64,000 nucleotides of DNA from an uncultured Kordia sp. (GCF_947489565.1 NZ_CANLEA010000005.1:296138-360137), one strand, 5' to 3'. Counted from the stretch's first letter, positions 27,688 through 37,370 are shown. Notes: a model not told the origin generated them from the letters alone. Program-made: numbers and translations.

Positions 27688-30600
27688 ATGATAGATTTTT
27701 TAAAAGAACTAAAGAAACAACACATAAGCATTGCAGTGGAGGGAGACGAATTACTCGTTTCTTTTCAAACCGATGAAATTGATCCTACAACAGTTCAAAA
27801 CATAAGGGAAAATAAACAGGAACTTATTACATTCCTCAAAAAATATACGGTTGGGAAAGACAAAAACGCTATTCCTAAAACGCAAGCGCAAGAAAGTTAT
27901 CCAATCTCAGATGCACAAAGACGTTTGTGGGTACTGTGTCAATTTGAAGAAGGTTTACGAGCCTACAATATGCCAATGCAAATTCATCTTGAAGGTGAAT
28001 ATGATTTTAAAATACTCATACAATCTATTGGTGCTTTAATTGAAAGACATGAAATATTAAGAACAAATTTTAGAGAAAATCATACTGGAGAAATTCGACA
28101 ATGGATCAAGCCAATTGACAAAATAGAACTTCCATTCGATTTTGAAGATGTAAGAGGTCACAAGGATTCTGAAGCATATATGGATGAATATATCAAAAAG
28201 GATTCTTACGTTCCTTTTGACATAGAATACGGAATGCTTTTTAGAGGTCGTGTATTTCAAGTAACGGACTATTCATTCCAAATATGTCTCAATATGCACC
28301 ATATTATCGGAGACGCATGGTCGGAAGTCATCTTTATGAAAGAGCTTGCAGTATTGTATAAAGACTTAGTATTTGGACAAGAGAATTCGTTAGAACCGCT
28401 AAAAATTCAATACAAAGACTATACAACTTGGCAGTTAAATCAGATTAACAAAGGTGTTTGGAAAAAGCAAGAAAACTATTGGTTAGAACATCTCTCTGGA
28501 AAATTACCAATATTAGACTTGCCTACAAATCAAATAAGACCCGCTGTTAGAAGCAGCACGGGAAGAACAATTAAAGCATTTATTCCTACTGAAATAACAA
28601 GCAAACTACGCGCGTTCGGATTGGATAATAAAGGAAGCTTATTTACGAGTATATTTTGTATTTGGTACCTAACATTTCATAAGTATACAAATGATAAAGA
28701 CATTATTATAGCGTCTCCGCTTGCAGGACGTTTGCATCAAGGACTTGAAGATCAATTAGGATTCTATGCAAGTATGATTGCAATGCGAAACAAAATCGAC
28801 GTAGAAGAAACATTCTTAGATTTTTACAAGAGAACTACCGATATTTTGTTGTCTTCTTTTGAAAATCAAATGTATCCTTTTGACAGACTTATCGAATCTT
28901 TGGATATGGTGCGTGACACCAGTAGAAATCCAGTGTATGATGTTATGATTTCGTTACTCAATGCTGGAGTAGGTCACAAAACAAGAAATGATAATTATGA
29001 AGAAATTGTAAAAGAATTTACGATTGAAGATAAAGGAGAATGTATGTCTAAATGGGACATGGAAATTGTCTATAGAGAATTAGACGGATTCCTTTTTTAT
29101 GACTTTATTTTCAATCCAGATGTATACGAACAAGAACTTATAGAAAGCGTAATTCGCCATTACCATGAAATTATGATTTCTGTAATTAACAATCCGCATC
29201 AAAAAATAAAAGACATTGATTTCTTACTTCCTGCAGAGCGAGAAGAATTATTGGAATTCAATACAAATCATGTAGAAGAAACCAAACTAAAAGGATTTTC
29301 TACCATTCTAGAAGCATTTCAAGAGCAAGTTAATATTCGTCCAGAAGCAACTGCTTTAGTTTCAGGAGAATCATTAAGCTATGCAGAAGTAGCTGCACTG
29401 TCCAATCAATTTGCCAATTACCTGCGAAGTAATTATTCTATTGAAGAAAACACCATGATAGCCATGCAACTTCCAAGGAATAACTGGATGGTCATTATAA
29501 TTCTTGGAATTATGAAATCGGGAGCTGCGTACATTCCTATGGCACTTGATTTGCCTAAAAAACGAAGCGAATACATTTTAGAAAACAGTGGATGTTCACT
29601 TTGTATTGATGTTACTGAATTAAATGTCTTCATAGAAAATCAATCGAAATACAGCGAAAAGGCACCTGAAATAACAATTTCTGCTGAACAACTAGCATAT
29701 ACAATATATACTTCTGGAACGACAGGAACTCCAAAAGGAGTCATGTTAAAGCATGAAAACCTGCTTAGTTTCCTACGAAATTTTGAAACCAACTTCCAAT
29801 TTGAAAATGTTGATAAAATAGGAGCCACCACAAACTATACGTTCGATATTTCAATTCTTGAACTCTTAGGCGGACTTGCTTATGGGAAATCGATCAGTGT
29901 ATTTACGGATGATGAAATTGCAGATCCGCATTTACTATTAGAGCGCATAGAAAACGATCAGCTTGACTTTTTACAACTGACACCTTCTCGATTGCGACAA
30001 CTTACAGAAATCTCTCCGGTGTTGCCAAAAAGTTTAAAAACCTTGATGTTAGGAGGAGAATTGTTACCACAATCACTATTTGACAAACTTTGTGAACACA
30101 ACGATCTTCATATAATTCATGTATACGGACCAACGGAAACTACAATTTGGAGTACAAGCAATGTTCAGAAAAAAGGAAGTAGAGTAGTACTTGGAAAACC
30201 ACTATTTAACGAAGAAGTATACATACTTTCCGAAAACTTAAAACTAGTTCCACGCGGTGTTGTTGGTGAAATATGTATTGCTGGCGAAGGCTTAGCGAAA
30301 GGATACATTAATGATGAAGAAAAAACCAATGATAAATTCATTGATAATCCATTCAAAAAAGGCACTAAAATGTACCGTACAGGTGATTTAGGAAAATGGA
30401 CAAGAAACAATGAATTAGAATTTATTGGCAGGAAAGACAGTCAGTTAAAACTACGAGGTTACCGAATAGAATTAAAAGAAATAGAGCGTTTGCTCATGAA
30501 TCATTCTCTTGTAGATGAAGCCATTGTAGTAGCAGTTGAAAATGCTCGAAACGATGACAAACAATTGGTTGCGTATGTGGTTTTAACGAATGAAGCAGAA

Positions 30601-30987
30601 GAATTAGACTTAAAATCGTACCTAAAAGAATACTTGCCAAGTTACATGATTCCAGTACTATTTTCTGCAATTGATAAAATGCCATTAAACGCCAATGGTA
30701 AAATTGACAGAGTACAGCTTGCAAAAGCAACTGTTGAAGTAAAAAATGCAGTTTATGAAGCACCAAGAAATGAAATAGAAAAAAGCATTGCTCAAATTTG
30801 GGAAAAGACCTTAAACATTGAAAACATAGGAATCTCAGATAACTTTTTTAGTCTCGGAGGAAACTCAATCAATATGATAAGAGTCAAAAAAGAGATGAAA
30901 AAAGAATTAAAAATAGAGATGACGTTTGCGGAAATGTTCCATTACATAACCATAAAGGAAATATCAGATTTTGTTAAATCAAAATAA
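27688..30987 (+). CDS. NRPS single module, TubC-C-A-PCP (copy 2 of the tandem pair)
   Basis: 1099-residue module with the same build as the NRPS at 20484. It has a TubC docking domain (1-52), a C domain with HHIIGDA at 204-210 (Ala for the last Gly), an A domain with YTSGTTGTPKG near 675, and a PCP with Ser1060 in GGNSINM. The A pocket residues equal those of copy 1 (D-I-L-Q-M-G-V-I-W, Gly-like). The C-terminal PCP and the A/PCP junction differ strongly from copy 1, as does much of the C domain, so this is a genuine second module rather than an assembly echo. The upstream 130 bp retain a piece of the PKS 3' end. No thioesterase follows; the next gene is the Dap enzyme pair, 15 bp on. Confidence 0.95.
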   Translation: MIDFLKELKKQHISIAVEGDELLVSFQTDEIDPTTVQNIRENKQELITFLKKYTVGKDKNAIPKTQAQESYPISDAQRRLWVLCQFEEGLRAYNMPMQIHLEGEYDFKILIQSIGALIERHEILRTNFRENHTGEIRQWIKPIDKIELPFDFEDVRGHKDSEAYMDEYIKKDSYVPFDIEYGMLFRGRVFQVTDYSFQICLNMHHIIGDAWSEVIFMKELAVLYKDLVFGQENSLEPLKIQYKDYTTWQLNQINKGVWKKQENYWLEHLSGKLPILDLPTNQIRPAVRSSTGRTIKAFIPTEITSKLRAFGLDNKGSLFTSIFCIWYLTFHKYTNDKDIIIASPLAGRLHQGLEDQLGFYASMIAMRNKIDVEETFLDFYKRTTDILLSSFENQMYPFDRLIESLDMVRDTSRNPVYDVMISLLNAGVGHKTRNDNYEEIVKEFTIEDKGECMSKWDMEIVYRELDGFLFYDFIFNPDVYEQELIESVIRHYHEIMISVINNPHQKIKDIDFLLPAEREELLEFNTNHVEETKLKGFSTILEAFQEQVNIRPEATALVSGESLSYAEVAALSNQFANYLRSNYSIEENTMIAMQLPRNNWMVIIILGIMKSGAAYIPMALDLPKKRSEYILENSGCSLCIDVTELNVFIENQSKYSEKAPEITISAEQLAYTIYTSGTTGTPKGVMLKHENLLSFLRNFETNFQFENVDKIGATTNYTFDISILELLGGLAYGKSISVFTDDEIADPHLLLERIENDQLDFLQLTPSRLRQLTEISPVLPKSLKTLMLGGELLPQSLFDKLCEHNDLHIIHVYGPTETTIWSTSNVQKKGSRVVLGKPLFNEEVYILSENLKLVPRGVVGEICIAGEGLAKGYINDEEKTNDKFIDNPFKKGTKMYRTGDLGKWTRNNELEFIGRKDSQLKLRGYRIELKEIERLLMNHSLVDEAIVVAVENARNDDKQLVAYVVLTNEAEELDLKSYLKEYLPSYMIPVLFSAIDKMPLNANGKIDRVQLAKATVEVKNAVYEAPRNEIEKSIAQIWEKTLNIENIGISDNFFSLGGNSINMIRVKKEMKKELKIEMTFAEMFHYITIKEISDFVKSK
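29191..30484 (+). repeat. Near-identical A-domain tract, copy 2
   Basis: Partner of 21987-23280, offset exactly 7204 bp. After the GRKDSQLKLRGYRIE block the two genes diverge abruptly, at the codons following K-E-I-E. The sharp edge suggests a conversion boundary. Confidence 0.9.
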
Positions 30988-31002
30988 AGTAGTAGCTACA
31001 AG

Positions 31003-31914
31003 ATGTTAGAAAAGTTAGAATTTTTAGAGAAAAGAATCGGGAATACACCATTGATTAAGCTTAGTTCAATGACGAATCTCTATGTGAAATTAGAATCGTA
31101 CCAATTGGGACAAAGCATCAAAGTGCGTCCTGCGTTAGCCATTCTCAAAGAAGCCATAAAATCTGGTGTATTAAAAAAAGACAGTGTCGTTATAGAATCA
31201 ACCTCTGGAAATTTCGGAATAGCACTTGCTATGTGTTGCAATCTATTATCCTTAAAATTTATCGCTGTAATTGATAAGAATACACCTGCCGAAAAGAAAA
31301 AAATGCTAAAGCTGTTAAAAGCAGAAGTTGTTCTTATTGACAAAAAAGATTCGCAAGGAGCTTATCTTTTAAATAGATTAGAATTTGTGAAGAACTACTT
31401 AGCTTCAAATGCTAATTGCTTTAATCCGAATCAATATTTAAACGCAAATAATCCAGGAAGTTATTATAAGAGTTTGGCACCTGAAATTTGTGGTGAAATG
31501 GAAAAACTAGACATCGTATTCATCGCGGTAAGTACAGGCGGTACTTTACACGGTTTATCCAAAGCATTACGCGAACATTATAAGGATATACAAATTGTTG
31601 GAGTAGATGTAAAAGGATCTCAGGTTTTTGCCGATGAAAAAATAGATAGAAAACTTTCCGGAATTGGCTCTAGTCAAAAATCTAACTTTTTAAAAGAATC
31701 GGATACTGACTTTGTAGATTTATTAACGGAAACACAAGTGATTCAAGGCTGTAATGACTTACTAAATTCAGAAATGATTTTTGCAGGAGCTTCTACAGGA
31801 GCAGCTTTTTATGCAGCAAGAAAATACATGTTGGAAAATCCAGATAAAGTTGGACTTTTTATCAGTCCTGATGGCGGACATTCGTACGTTGATAAAATTT
31901 ATAACCTTAGTTAA
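31003..31914 (+). CDS. SbnA-like PLP synthase (2,3-diaminopropionate pathway)
   Basis: 303-residue fold-type II PLP enzyme of the cysteine synthase family. The PLP lysine is Lys40 in GQSIKVRPAL; STSGNFGIAL near 65 binds the cofactor phosphate and substrate, and the glycine-rich STGGT loop is near 177. It is most like SbnA, which joins O-phospho-L-serine and glutamate into N-(2-amino-2-carboxyethyl)-L-glutamate. The call rests mainly on the next gene, an SbnB-type oxidative partner, as in staphyloferrin B, viomycin-type and zwittermicin clusters. It lies 15 bp after the last NRPS and 12 bp before the sbnB-like gene. A plain cysteine synthase is unlikely in this setting. Confidence 0.88.
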   Translation: MLEKLEFLEKRIGNTPLIKLSSMTNLYVKLESYQLGQSIKVRPALAILKEAIKSGVLKKDSVVIESTSGNFGIALAMCCNLLSLKFIAVIDKNTPAEKKKMLKLLKAEVVLIDKKDSQGAYLLNRLEFVKNYLASNANCFNPNQYLNANNPGSYYKSLAPEICGEMEKLDIVFIAVSTGGTLHGLSKALREHYKDIQIVGVDVKGSQVFADEKIDRKLSGIGSSQKSNFLKESDTDFVDLLTETQVIQGCNDLLNSEMIFAGASTGAAFYAARKYMLENPDKVGLFISPDGGHSYVDKIYNLS

Positions 31915-31926
31915 AAAAGAAATAAT

Positions 31927-32892
31927 ATGAAATATATAGACGAAAAAGAATTATCACAAATTCCAATCAATTGGAATGATATGATTCAATCAATAAGTAA
32001 AGCAACAGACATTTTTGAGGCAGGAGATTTTGCACAACCTATAAAACCTTATTTAAGATATAAAGAACCTCAAAATAGAATCATTGCAATGCCTGCATAT
32101 ATAGGAGGAGAAATTAATACAGCAGGAATAAAATGGATTGCGAGTTTTCCAAACAACATTCACAAAAACATCAAACGTGCGCACTCAACAATTATTTTAA
32201 ATGAAGCAGATACAGGAATTCCGTATGCCATTATAAATACAGCTAAAGTAAGTGGATATCGTACGGCAAGTGTTACAGGAGCTATCATTCAAAAATATGT
32301 AAAAGATGACGAACGCAAAGAAGAAGACAAATATACGGTAGGTATCATTGGGTTTGGTCCAATTGGTCAGTTGCACCTTGAAATGATAGAAGACATCATG
32401 GGACCAAAAGTAGCTCAATACTTATTGTTTGACCTCAATAAAGAGACTGCGAATCGAATTCCCGATTATTTAAAGGGAAAAACCAAAGTGGTTTCAACAT
32501 GGGAAGAAGCGTACAGTACCGCAGATATTTTTTGTACATGTACCGTAAGTTCAGCTCCATACATTGACAAGAAACCAAAACCAGGCTCATTACACTTAAA
32601 TGTTTCTTTGCGAGATTACAAAGCTAGCTGTCGTTCATTTTTTGATACAATCATTGTAGACGATTGGGATGAAGTGTGTAGAGAGAAAACAGATGTAGAA
32701 ATGATGCACTTAGAAGAAGGTTTACAACGAGAAGATACAATTACCATTGGCGATTACATATTTGATAAAAAGAAAATAGATAAATCTAAAAATATCATGT
32801 TCAATCCAATGGGAATGGCGCTTTATGACATGGCCGTTGCCGAATACATTTATAACCTGTCTAACACCGTGAACGCAGGGAAAAGCCTTTAA
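31927..32892 (+). CDS. SbnB-like N-(2-amino-2-carboxyethyl)-L-glutamate dehydrogenase
   Basis: 321-residue member of the ornithine cyclodeaminase/mu-crystallin family. The NAD-binding Rossmann loop GIIGFGPIGQLH is at 139-150. The substrate-binding half includes KWIASFPNN near 69 and R-A-H-S-T near 84. In the SbnA/SbnB route this enzyme oxidatively splits the SbnA product into L-2,3-diaminopropionate, 2-oxoglutarate and NADH. Pairing with the preceding gene makes Dap supply the likely role. The carbamoyltransferase two genes further on could then turn Dap into beta-ureidoalanine. Confidence 0.88.
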   Translation: MKYIDEKELSQIPINWNDMIQSISKATDIFEAGDFAQPIKPYLRYKEPQNRIIAMPAYIGGEINTAGIKWIASFPNNIHKNIKRAHSTIILNEADTGIPYAIINTAKVSGYRTASVTGAIIQKYVKDDERKEEDKYTVGIIGFGPIGQLHLEMIEDIMGPKVAQYLLFDLNKETANRIPDYLKGKTKVVSTWEEAYSTADIFCTCTVSSAPYIDKKPKPGSLHLNVSLRDYKASCRSFFDTIIVDDWDEVCREKTDVEMMHLEEGLQREDTITIGDYIFDKKKIDKSKNIMFNPMGMALYDMAVAEYIYNLSNTVNAGKSL

Positions 32893-32905
32893 AACCTATA
32901 AAACA

Positions 32906-33751
32906 ATGAAAAAAAGCATCTTAATCATACTCTTAACTTGTATTGCAATCGTTTCTTGCGATAGTAAAAAACAAGTTAAAACGGAAAAAGAAACGAAGGT
33001 TGAAATAGCTCCGGAGCTTATAAAAAACTTAAAAGTTGATCATTTCAATCTTTGGACAAAAAAACCAGAGGAATTTAAAAAGAAACTCGTAAAAGCTGGG
33101 TTTACTGTCATTCCAGATTCGTTAAGACCACCACACGTAGGTCAAGGAACTCAAGGAAAATACATCAATTTTTTAAATATGTATTTTGAAATTATCTCAG
33201 TATATGATGAAGAAGAATTGATGGCAAATCAAAAGCAGAATCCGCTTCTTGATTTTGAAACCAGAAAAAATTATGAGAAGAATGGCGCTTCTCCTTTTAG
33301 TATTTCATTACAAATGAAAGCCTATGATGCTTCTAAAATTCCATTCGAAACGGTTAAATATCATCAATCATGGATGAGTTCTGATAGTGTAAATATTGAA
33401 TCTGCAAAAAGTTCTAAAACTAACTTTTCAGAACCTTCTGTTTTTGTTGTGTATCCTGAAATAAGCTCAGATGACTTTGCTACGATTGAAGATTTAGTCA
33501 AAATTCCTGAAGAATATGCTATGTGGCGAGAATTCTTTAAGCATTCTAATGGCGCAAAAAGAGTCACAAATATGAAAGTGCATATGGTACGAAAACATGA
33601 AGTTTCAGATGTAATTCCTGTATTAAATGGGATAGAAGGTCTTCAAATCATAGATGATACAAGTCACTTCATAGAAGTTGATTTTGATCACAAGATTCAG
33701 AATATAAAACTAGATTTCAGACCAGATTTTCCAGTAATTATCAATTTATGA
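32906..33751 (+). CDS. VOC/glyoxalase-like lipoprotein within the NRPS operon
   Basis: 281 residues with a lipoprotein signal peptide: positive N-terminus, hydrophobic core, and lipobox IVSC with Cys18. The mature part begins with VDHFNLWTKKPEEFKKKL near 44, which resembles the first strand-helix of a vicinal-oxygen-chelate or glyoxalase-like domain with a candidate metal ligand at His46. Its function is unknown. A lipid-anchored VOC protein in a peptide cluster could be a self-resistance or product-binding factor, by analogy with bleomycin-family binding proteins, but this is only inference. Its last codons overlap the next gene by 4 bp (ATGA), so it is co-translated with the aminotransferase. 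Confidence 0.75.
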   Translation: MKKSILIILLTCIAIVSCDSKKQVKTEKETKVEIAPELIKNLKVDHFNLWTKKPEEFKKKLVKAGFTVIPDSLRPPHVGQGTQGKYINFLNMYFEIISVYDEEELMANQKQNPLLDFETRKNYEKNGASPFSISLQMKAYDASKIPFETVKYHQSWMSSDSVNIESAKSSKTNFSEPSVFVVYPEISSDDFATIEDLVKIPEEYAMWREFFKHSNGAKRVTNMKVHMVRKHEVSDVIPVLNGIEGLQIIDDTSHFIEVDFDHKIQNIKLDFRPDFPVIINL

Positions 33752-35049
33752 TTAAAGACTACAACATAAACCAGAATTTAAGTGTAAACTTCAATAATGC
33801 AATTGGCTTCTTAAACGGAATTCAATTCAATTATCCTGAAGCGATCTCTTTTCTTGCTGGACAACCTGACGAAGATTATTTTAACATAGAAGCCAACATG
33901 CTTCAATTTAATAAGTTTGTTGAGTATCGATTGGTTAATTCTGAAAAAACCAGATTGCAAGTCATCAATGCGATTGGACAGTATAATAAGACCGCTGGTA
34001 TTATCAACGACATCTTAGTCAAATACGTACACAAGGATTATAATATTACTGTTGATGAAAATGAAGTTCTTGTCACTGTTGGCGCACAGGAAGCTTTCGC
34101 AATAATTGTTTCAACAATATGTAATATTGATGAAGATATCATTCTTGTTGAAAATCCTGGTTATGTTGGATTAAGTTCTTTTGCAAAAATATATGACTAT
34201 TCCATCAAAGGTATTGCTATCGATGAACAGGGAATCAACTTAGAAGCATTAGAAAAAACACTCATCTCATCAAACGAAGGTGACAAAAAGGTGAAATTGG
34301 TATATGTCATACCTGATCATCAAAATCCTTCGGGAGTAAGCATGCCAACAGAAAATAGGCTAAAATTGCTAGCATTAGCAGAACAATACAACTTCTTAAT
34401 CGTAGAAGACAGTGTATATAACAATTTCAGCTATGAAGAAGCACAATTGCCTACGTTAAAATCGCTCGATACCTCCAATAGAGTAATTTACGTTGGTTCA
34501 TTCTCAAAATCATTATTTCCAGGGTTAAGAATTGGGTTTATTCTTTCTGATCAGATTATTGAAAATAGCAATGGAGAAAACATTCCATTAATTCAAGAAA
34601 TGACCAAAGTAAAATCGCAAACAACAAACAATACACCAAGCATTACGCAAGCAATATTAGGAGGAATTTTAGTAGATCTGGATTTCAGTTTAAGGGCGTA
34701 CAATACAGAAAAACTTAAGAGTTATAAAAACAAGTTACAACTCATGTTATCCTGTCTTGATGAATATGTAGGGAATAAAACGTGGTCTGAAAATATTTTT
34801 TGGACCAAACCAAAAGGAGGTTTTTTTATAAAAATGAAACTCCCTTTTACCATAGATAAAAATGAAGTAATCAAATGTGCCAAAGAATACAACGTGCTAT
34901 TTTGCCCGATGTCTTTCTTTTATCTAGATGATGGAGGCACGAATGAATTGCGGTTAACATTTTCCAATGTAGCACCTAAAGCAATCAGACAAGGAGTAAA
35001 AAACCTTTCAAACTATTTAAAAAATCAAATTGAACAAAGCAAGCATTAA
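33748..35049 (+). CDS. HpgT-like class I aminotransferase (arylglycine transaminase)
   Basis: 433-residue PLP aminotransferase of the LysN/Aro8-like branch, lacking the GntR domain of MocR proteins. The PLP lysine is Lys254 in GSFSKSLFPGLR; the VPDHQNPSG block and VEDSVYNNF are also present. In glycopeptide clusters HpgT transaminates 3,5-dihydroxyphenylglyoxylate (and 4-hydroxyphenylglyoxylate) to Dpg/Hpg. Because DpgA, B, C and D homologues follow within the same operon, Dpg formation is the best assignment. A general 2-aminoadipate-type specificity remains possible. It overlaps the upstream lipoprotein gene by 4 bp. Confidence 0.85.
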   Translation: MIKDYNINQNLSVNFNNAIGFLNGIQFNYPEAISFLAGQPDEDYFNIEANMLQFNKFVEYRLVNSEKTRLQVINAIGQYNKTAGIINDILVKYVHKDYNITVDENEVLVTVGAQEAFAIIVSTICNIDEDIILVENPGYVGLSSFAKIYDYSIKGIAIDEQGINLEALEKTLISSNEGDKKVKLVYVIPDHQNPSGVSMPTENRLKLLALAEQYNFLIVEDSVYNNFSYEEAQLPTLKSLDTSNRVIYVGSFSKSLFPGLRIGFILSDQIIENSNGENIPLIQEMTKVKSQTTNNTPSITQAILGGILVDLDFSLRAYNTEKLKSYKNKLQLMLSCLDEYVGNKTWSENIFWTKPKGGFFIKMKLPFTIDKNEVIKCAKEYNVLFCPMSFFYLDDGGTNELRLTFSNVAPKAIRQGVKNLSNYLKNQIEQSKH

Positions 35050-35073
35050 TAGCATAAAACAGTTTTATAATCC

Positions 35074-35997
35074 ATGAATAAAAAGAAACATATAATTTCT
35101 CTAAAAGACATATCTCCTCAAGAAATGATGAAAATCGTAAACAGAGGTGTAGCATATGCAAATAATGAAGTAGAATTAGGACATCAGCTAAAAGGAAAAA
35201 TTGTGGGTATATATTTCACAAAAATATCTACCAGAACAAGAACTTCCTTTTCAAGTGCAGCCCTTCGATTAGGAGCGCAAATAATTGCCTATGGTCCAAA
35301 CGATTTGCAAATCAATACGGGAGAAAGTATAGAGGATACAAAAGAAGTCTTTTCTAGAATGTTAGATGGTTTGGTGGTAAGAACTGCGGGCGATCCAGCT
35401 TTATTAAGAACATTTGCTAGTCAAAGTAATATGTCGGTTGTAAATGCCATGACTGCAGACGAACACCCTACGCAAGCATTGGCCGATTTGACCACAATGA
35501 AACTGCATTTTGGAGAATTGCAAGGACTCAATATTGTATATCTTGGAGAAGGAAATAATACCACAACTGCATTAGCACTAGCAATTTCTAAACTTCACAA
35601 AATGAAGATTAGTTTCTTTACTCCTGCAAATTATAACATTGATCCTATGTTATTAAAATATGCACAAGAAGAAGCCGCTAAACGAAATACCATCATTGAA
35701 GAATTCCATGATTTAAAACACCTTCCAAGCGGAGCTGATATTGTATATACAACACGTTGGGAAACTACCGGATCTGTAAAAGCTGATCCAAACTGGAGAG
35801 AAATGTTTGAACCATTTACAATCACACAGGAGCTTATGGACAAATTTCCAGATGCAATTTTTATGCATGATCTTCCTGCACATAGAGGTGACGAAGTAGA
35901 AAGCTCGGTAATTGATGGAGATAAAAGTATTGTATTTAATCAAGCAGAAAACAAAGCACATAGCGCAAAAGCAGTGCTTGAATGGTGTATGCAATAA
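35074..35997 (+). CDS. Ornithine carbamoyltransferase-family enzyme, probably acting on Dap or Dab
   Basis: 307 residues, normal length for the aspartate/ornithine carbamoyltransferase fold. The carbamoyl-phosphate motif STRTRTS is at 52-58 and HPTQ at 131-134. The amino-acid loop reads HDLPAHRG at 265-272, where ornithine enzymes have HCLP. The Cys to Asp change sits in the pocket that handles the amino acid, which suggests a substrate other than ornithine. It lies between the arylglycine aminotransferase and dpgC, with Dap and Dab synthesis genes in the same cluster, so carbamoylation of a diamino acid (giving beta-ureidoalanine from Dap, as VioL/CmnL-type steps do in tuberactinomycins) is plausible. 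Housekeeping arginine synthesis is less likely in this operon. Confidence 0.85.
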   Translation: MNKKKHIISLKDISPQEMMKIVNRGVAYANNEVELGHQLKGKIVGIYFTKISTRTRTSFSSAALRLGAQIIAYGPNDLQINTGESIEDTKEVFSRMLDGLVVRTAGDPALLRTFASQSNMSVVNAMTADEHPTQALADLTTMKLHFGELQGLNIVYLGEGNNTTTALALAISKLHKMKISFFTPANYNIDPMLLKYAQEEAAKRNTIIEEFHDLKHLPSGADIVYTTRWETTGSVKADPNWREMFEPFTITQELMDKFPDAIFMHDLPAHRGDEVESSVIDGDKSIVFNQAENKAHSAKAVLEWCMQ

Positions 35998-36019
35998 AGA
36001 ATTAAAGATTTAGAATAAT

Positions 36020-37327
36020 ATGAATCACATTATACAAACTATAAAAAGTAAACTAGAGCTCATCAAAAAGCTTGCAGCGCTGTCTGATTGGATTGAAAAT
36101 GAAGAACTAAAATTAGATGCTTCAAGCAATTCCGTAGACAAAAGTGTACACCGAGAATTACAATCCAAAATATCGTATTTACGTGGTTTAATTGTAAAAA
36201 CTCATGGAGAAGAAATATATGAAAAGGCAACGGAAGGCTTCGAAAAAAACTATCGCATCGAACAACTTCTTGAGTTACTAGCAGAAACATATCCTGCGTT
36301 ACTTCCTTCCAAAGAACAAGTAGCGGAAGACAGCAAGGTAAAGCTATCAATGAAAAAAGGGCACGAATTGAGCTATGGAACTGTTCTTTCGGAGTTTTTA
36401 AACATACCTGTAATTGCATATCATATCATGGAATCGATGCAACTTCCGATGGAAGAATCTATTTCGTATCAAAATCAATTCCTTACCGAAGGGAAAATTG
36501 AATTTCAAACAGTAACACTTGAAAGAGTGAATAATATAGGTTTCCTAACCTTAACAAACATTGATTGTTTAAATGCAGAAGATTTTACTCTAATGCATGA
36601 AATGGAATTAGCAGCCGATTTGATTTTATTAGATCCAAAGATCGATGTTGGTGTCATAAGAGGAGACGTAATGAATCATAAAAAATATAAAGGAAAACGT
36701 GTTTTCTGCTCTGGAGTCAACCTTACCAAACTCTACAACGGAGAACTACCGTATATGTTTTATGTGGCGCGTGAACTTGGTCTTATGAATAAAATATACC
36801 GTGGTCTTACATCTTTAGATGGAATAAAAGACGGTATCGAGAAACCTTGGATTAGTGTAGTAGATACACATGCTATTGGTGGAGGATGCCAAATTATGCT
36901 GATCTGTGATTATGTAATTGCTGCCGATGATGCATACGTTACAATTCCTGCTAGAACAGAAGGTTTCATTCCAGGATTAGCAAACCTAAGACTTAAAACA
37001 TATACAGGGCATGTACTAGCTCGTAAAATGATCAATATGAATCATAAAGTACAAGCAAATACAACAGATGGAATGCTGCTAGTAGACGAAGTGCAACCTA
37101 CTAAAGATATAGATACGGCTGTCTATAAAGTAGTGAATGAAATATCTCAAACGGGAATACAAGGAATGATCAGTAATAGAAAAGCATTTCGCATTGGTGC
37201 AGAACCATTAGAAACGTTTAGAAACTACATGGTGATGTTTAGCAAACAACAGGCACAATGTATGTTTGACAATGAAATTATTGAAAATCTTGAAAAATTT
37301 TGGGGAGAAAAACTTAAACGTAAATAA
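36020..37327 (+). CDS. dpgC: DpgC: 3,5-dihydroxyphenylacetyl-CoA 1,2-dioxygenase
   Basis: 435 residues, matching the length of DpgC, a cofactor-free crotonase-fold oxygenase. The N-terminal helical extension (1-160) is characteristic and is absent from ordinary enoyl-CoA hydratases. The core carries HAIGGGCQ at 284-291 and the PAR.EGFIPG.ANLRL block at 310-325, very close to the actinobacterial enzyme. It converts 3,5-dihydroxyphenylacetyl-CoA and O2 to 3,5-dihydroxyphenylglyoxylate. It lies 22 bp after the carbamoyltransferase gene and 43 bp before dpgD. The pathway context makes the call strong. Confidence 0.92.
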   Translation: MNHIIQTIKSKLELIKKLAALSDWIENEELKLDASSNSVDKSVHRELQSKISYLRGLIVKTHGEEIYEKATEGFEKNYRIEQLLELLAETYPALLPSKEQVAEDSKVKLSMKKGHELSYGTVLSEFLNIPVIAYHIMESMQLPMEESISYQNQFLTEGKIEFQTVTLERVNNIGFLTLTNIDCLNAEDFTLMHEMELAADLILLDPKIDVGVIRGDVMNHKKYKGKRVFCSGVNLTKLYNGELPYMFYVARELGLMNKIYRGLTSLDGIKDGIEKPWISVVDTHAIGGGCQIMLICDYVIAADDAYVTIPARTEGFIPGLANLRLKTYTGHVLARKMINMNHKVQANTTDGMLLVDEVQPTKDIDTAVYKVVNEISQTGIQGMISNRKAFRIGAEPLETFRNYMVMFSKQQAQCMFDNEIIENLEKFWGEKLKRK

Positions 37328-37370
37328 TGCTATACAATAGAACTATAAATCTATACATAGTATAAACTAT

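Noticed and set aside
21987..30484. Near-identical A domains as an assembly duplication artefact
   Set aside because: Flanking C domains, PCPs and upstream sequence differ clearly between the copies.
31003..31914. Housekeeping cysteine synthase
   Set aside because: It is coupled to an SbnB-type dehydrogenase inside an NRPS operon, and the lysine motif region is SbnA-like.
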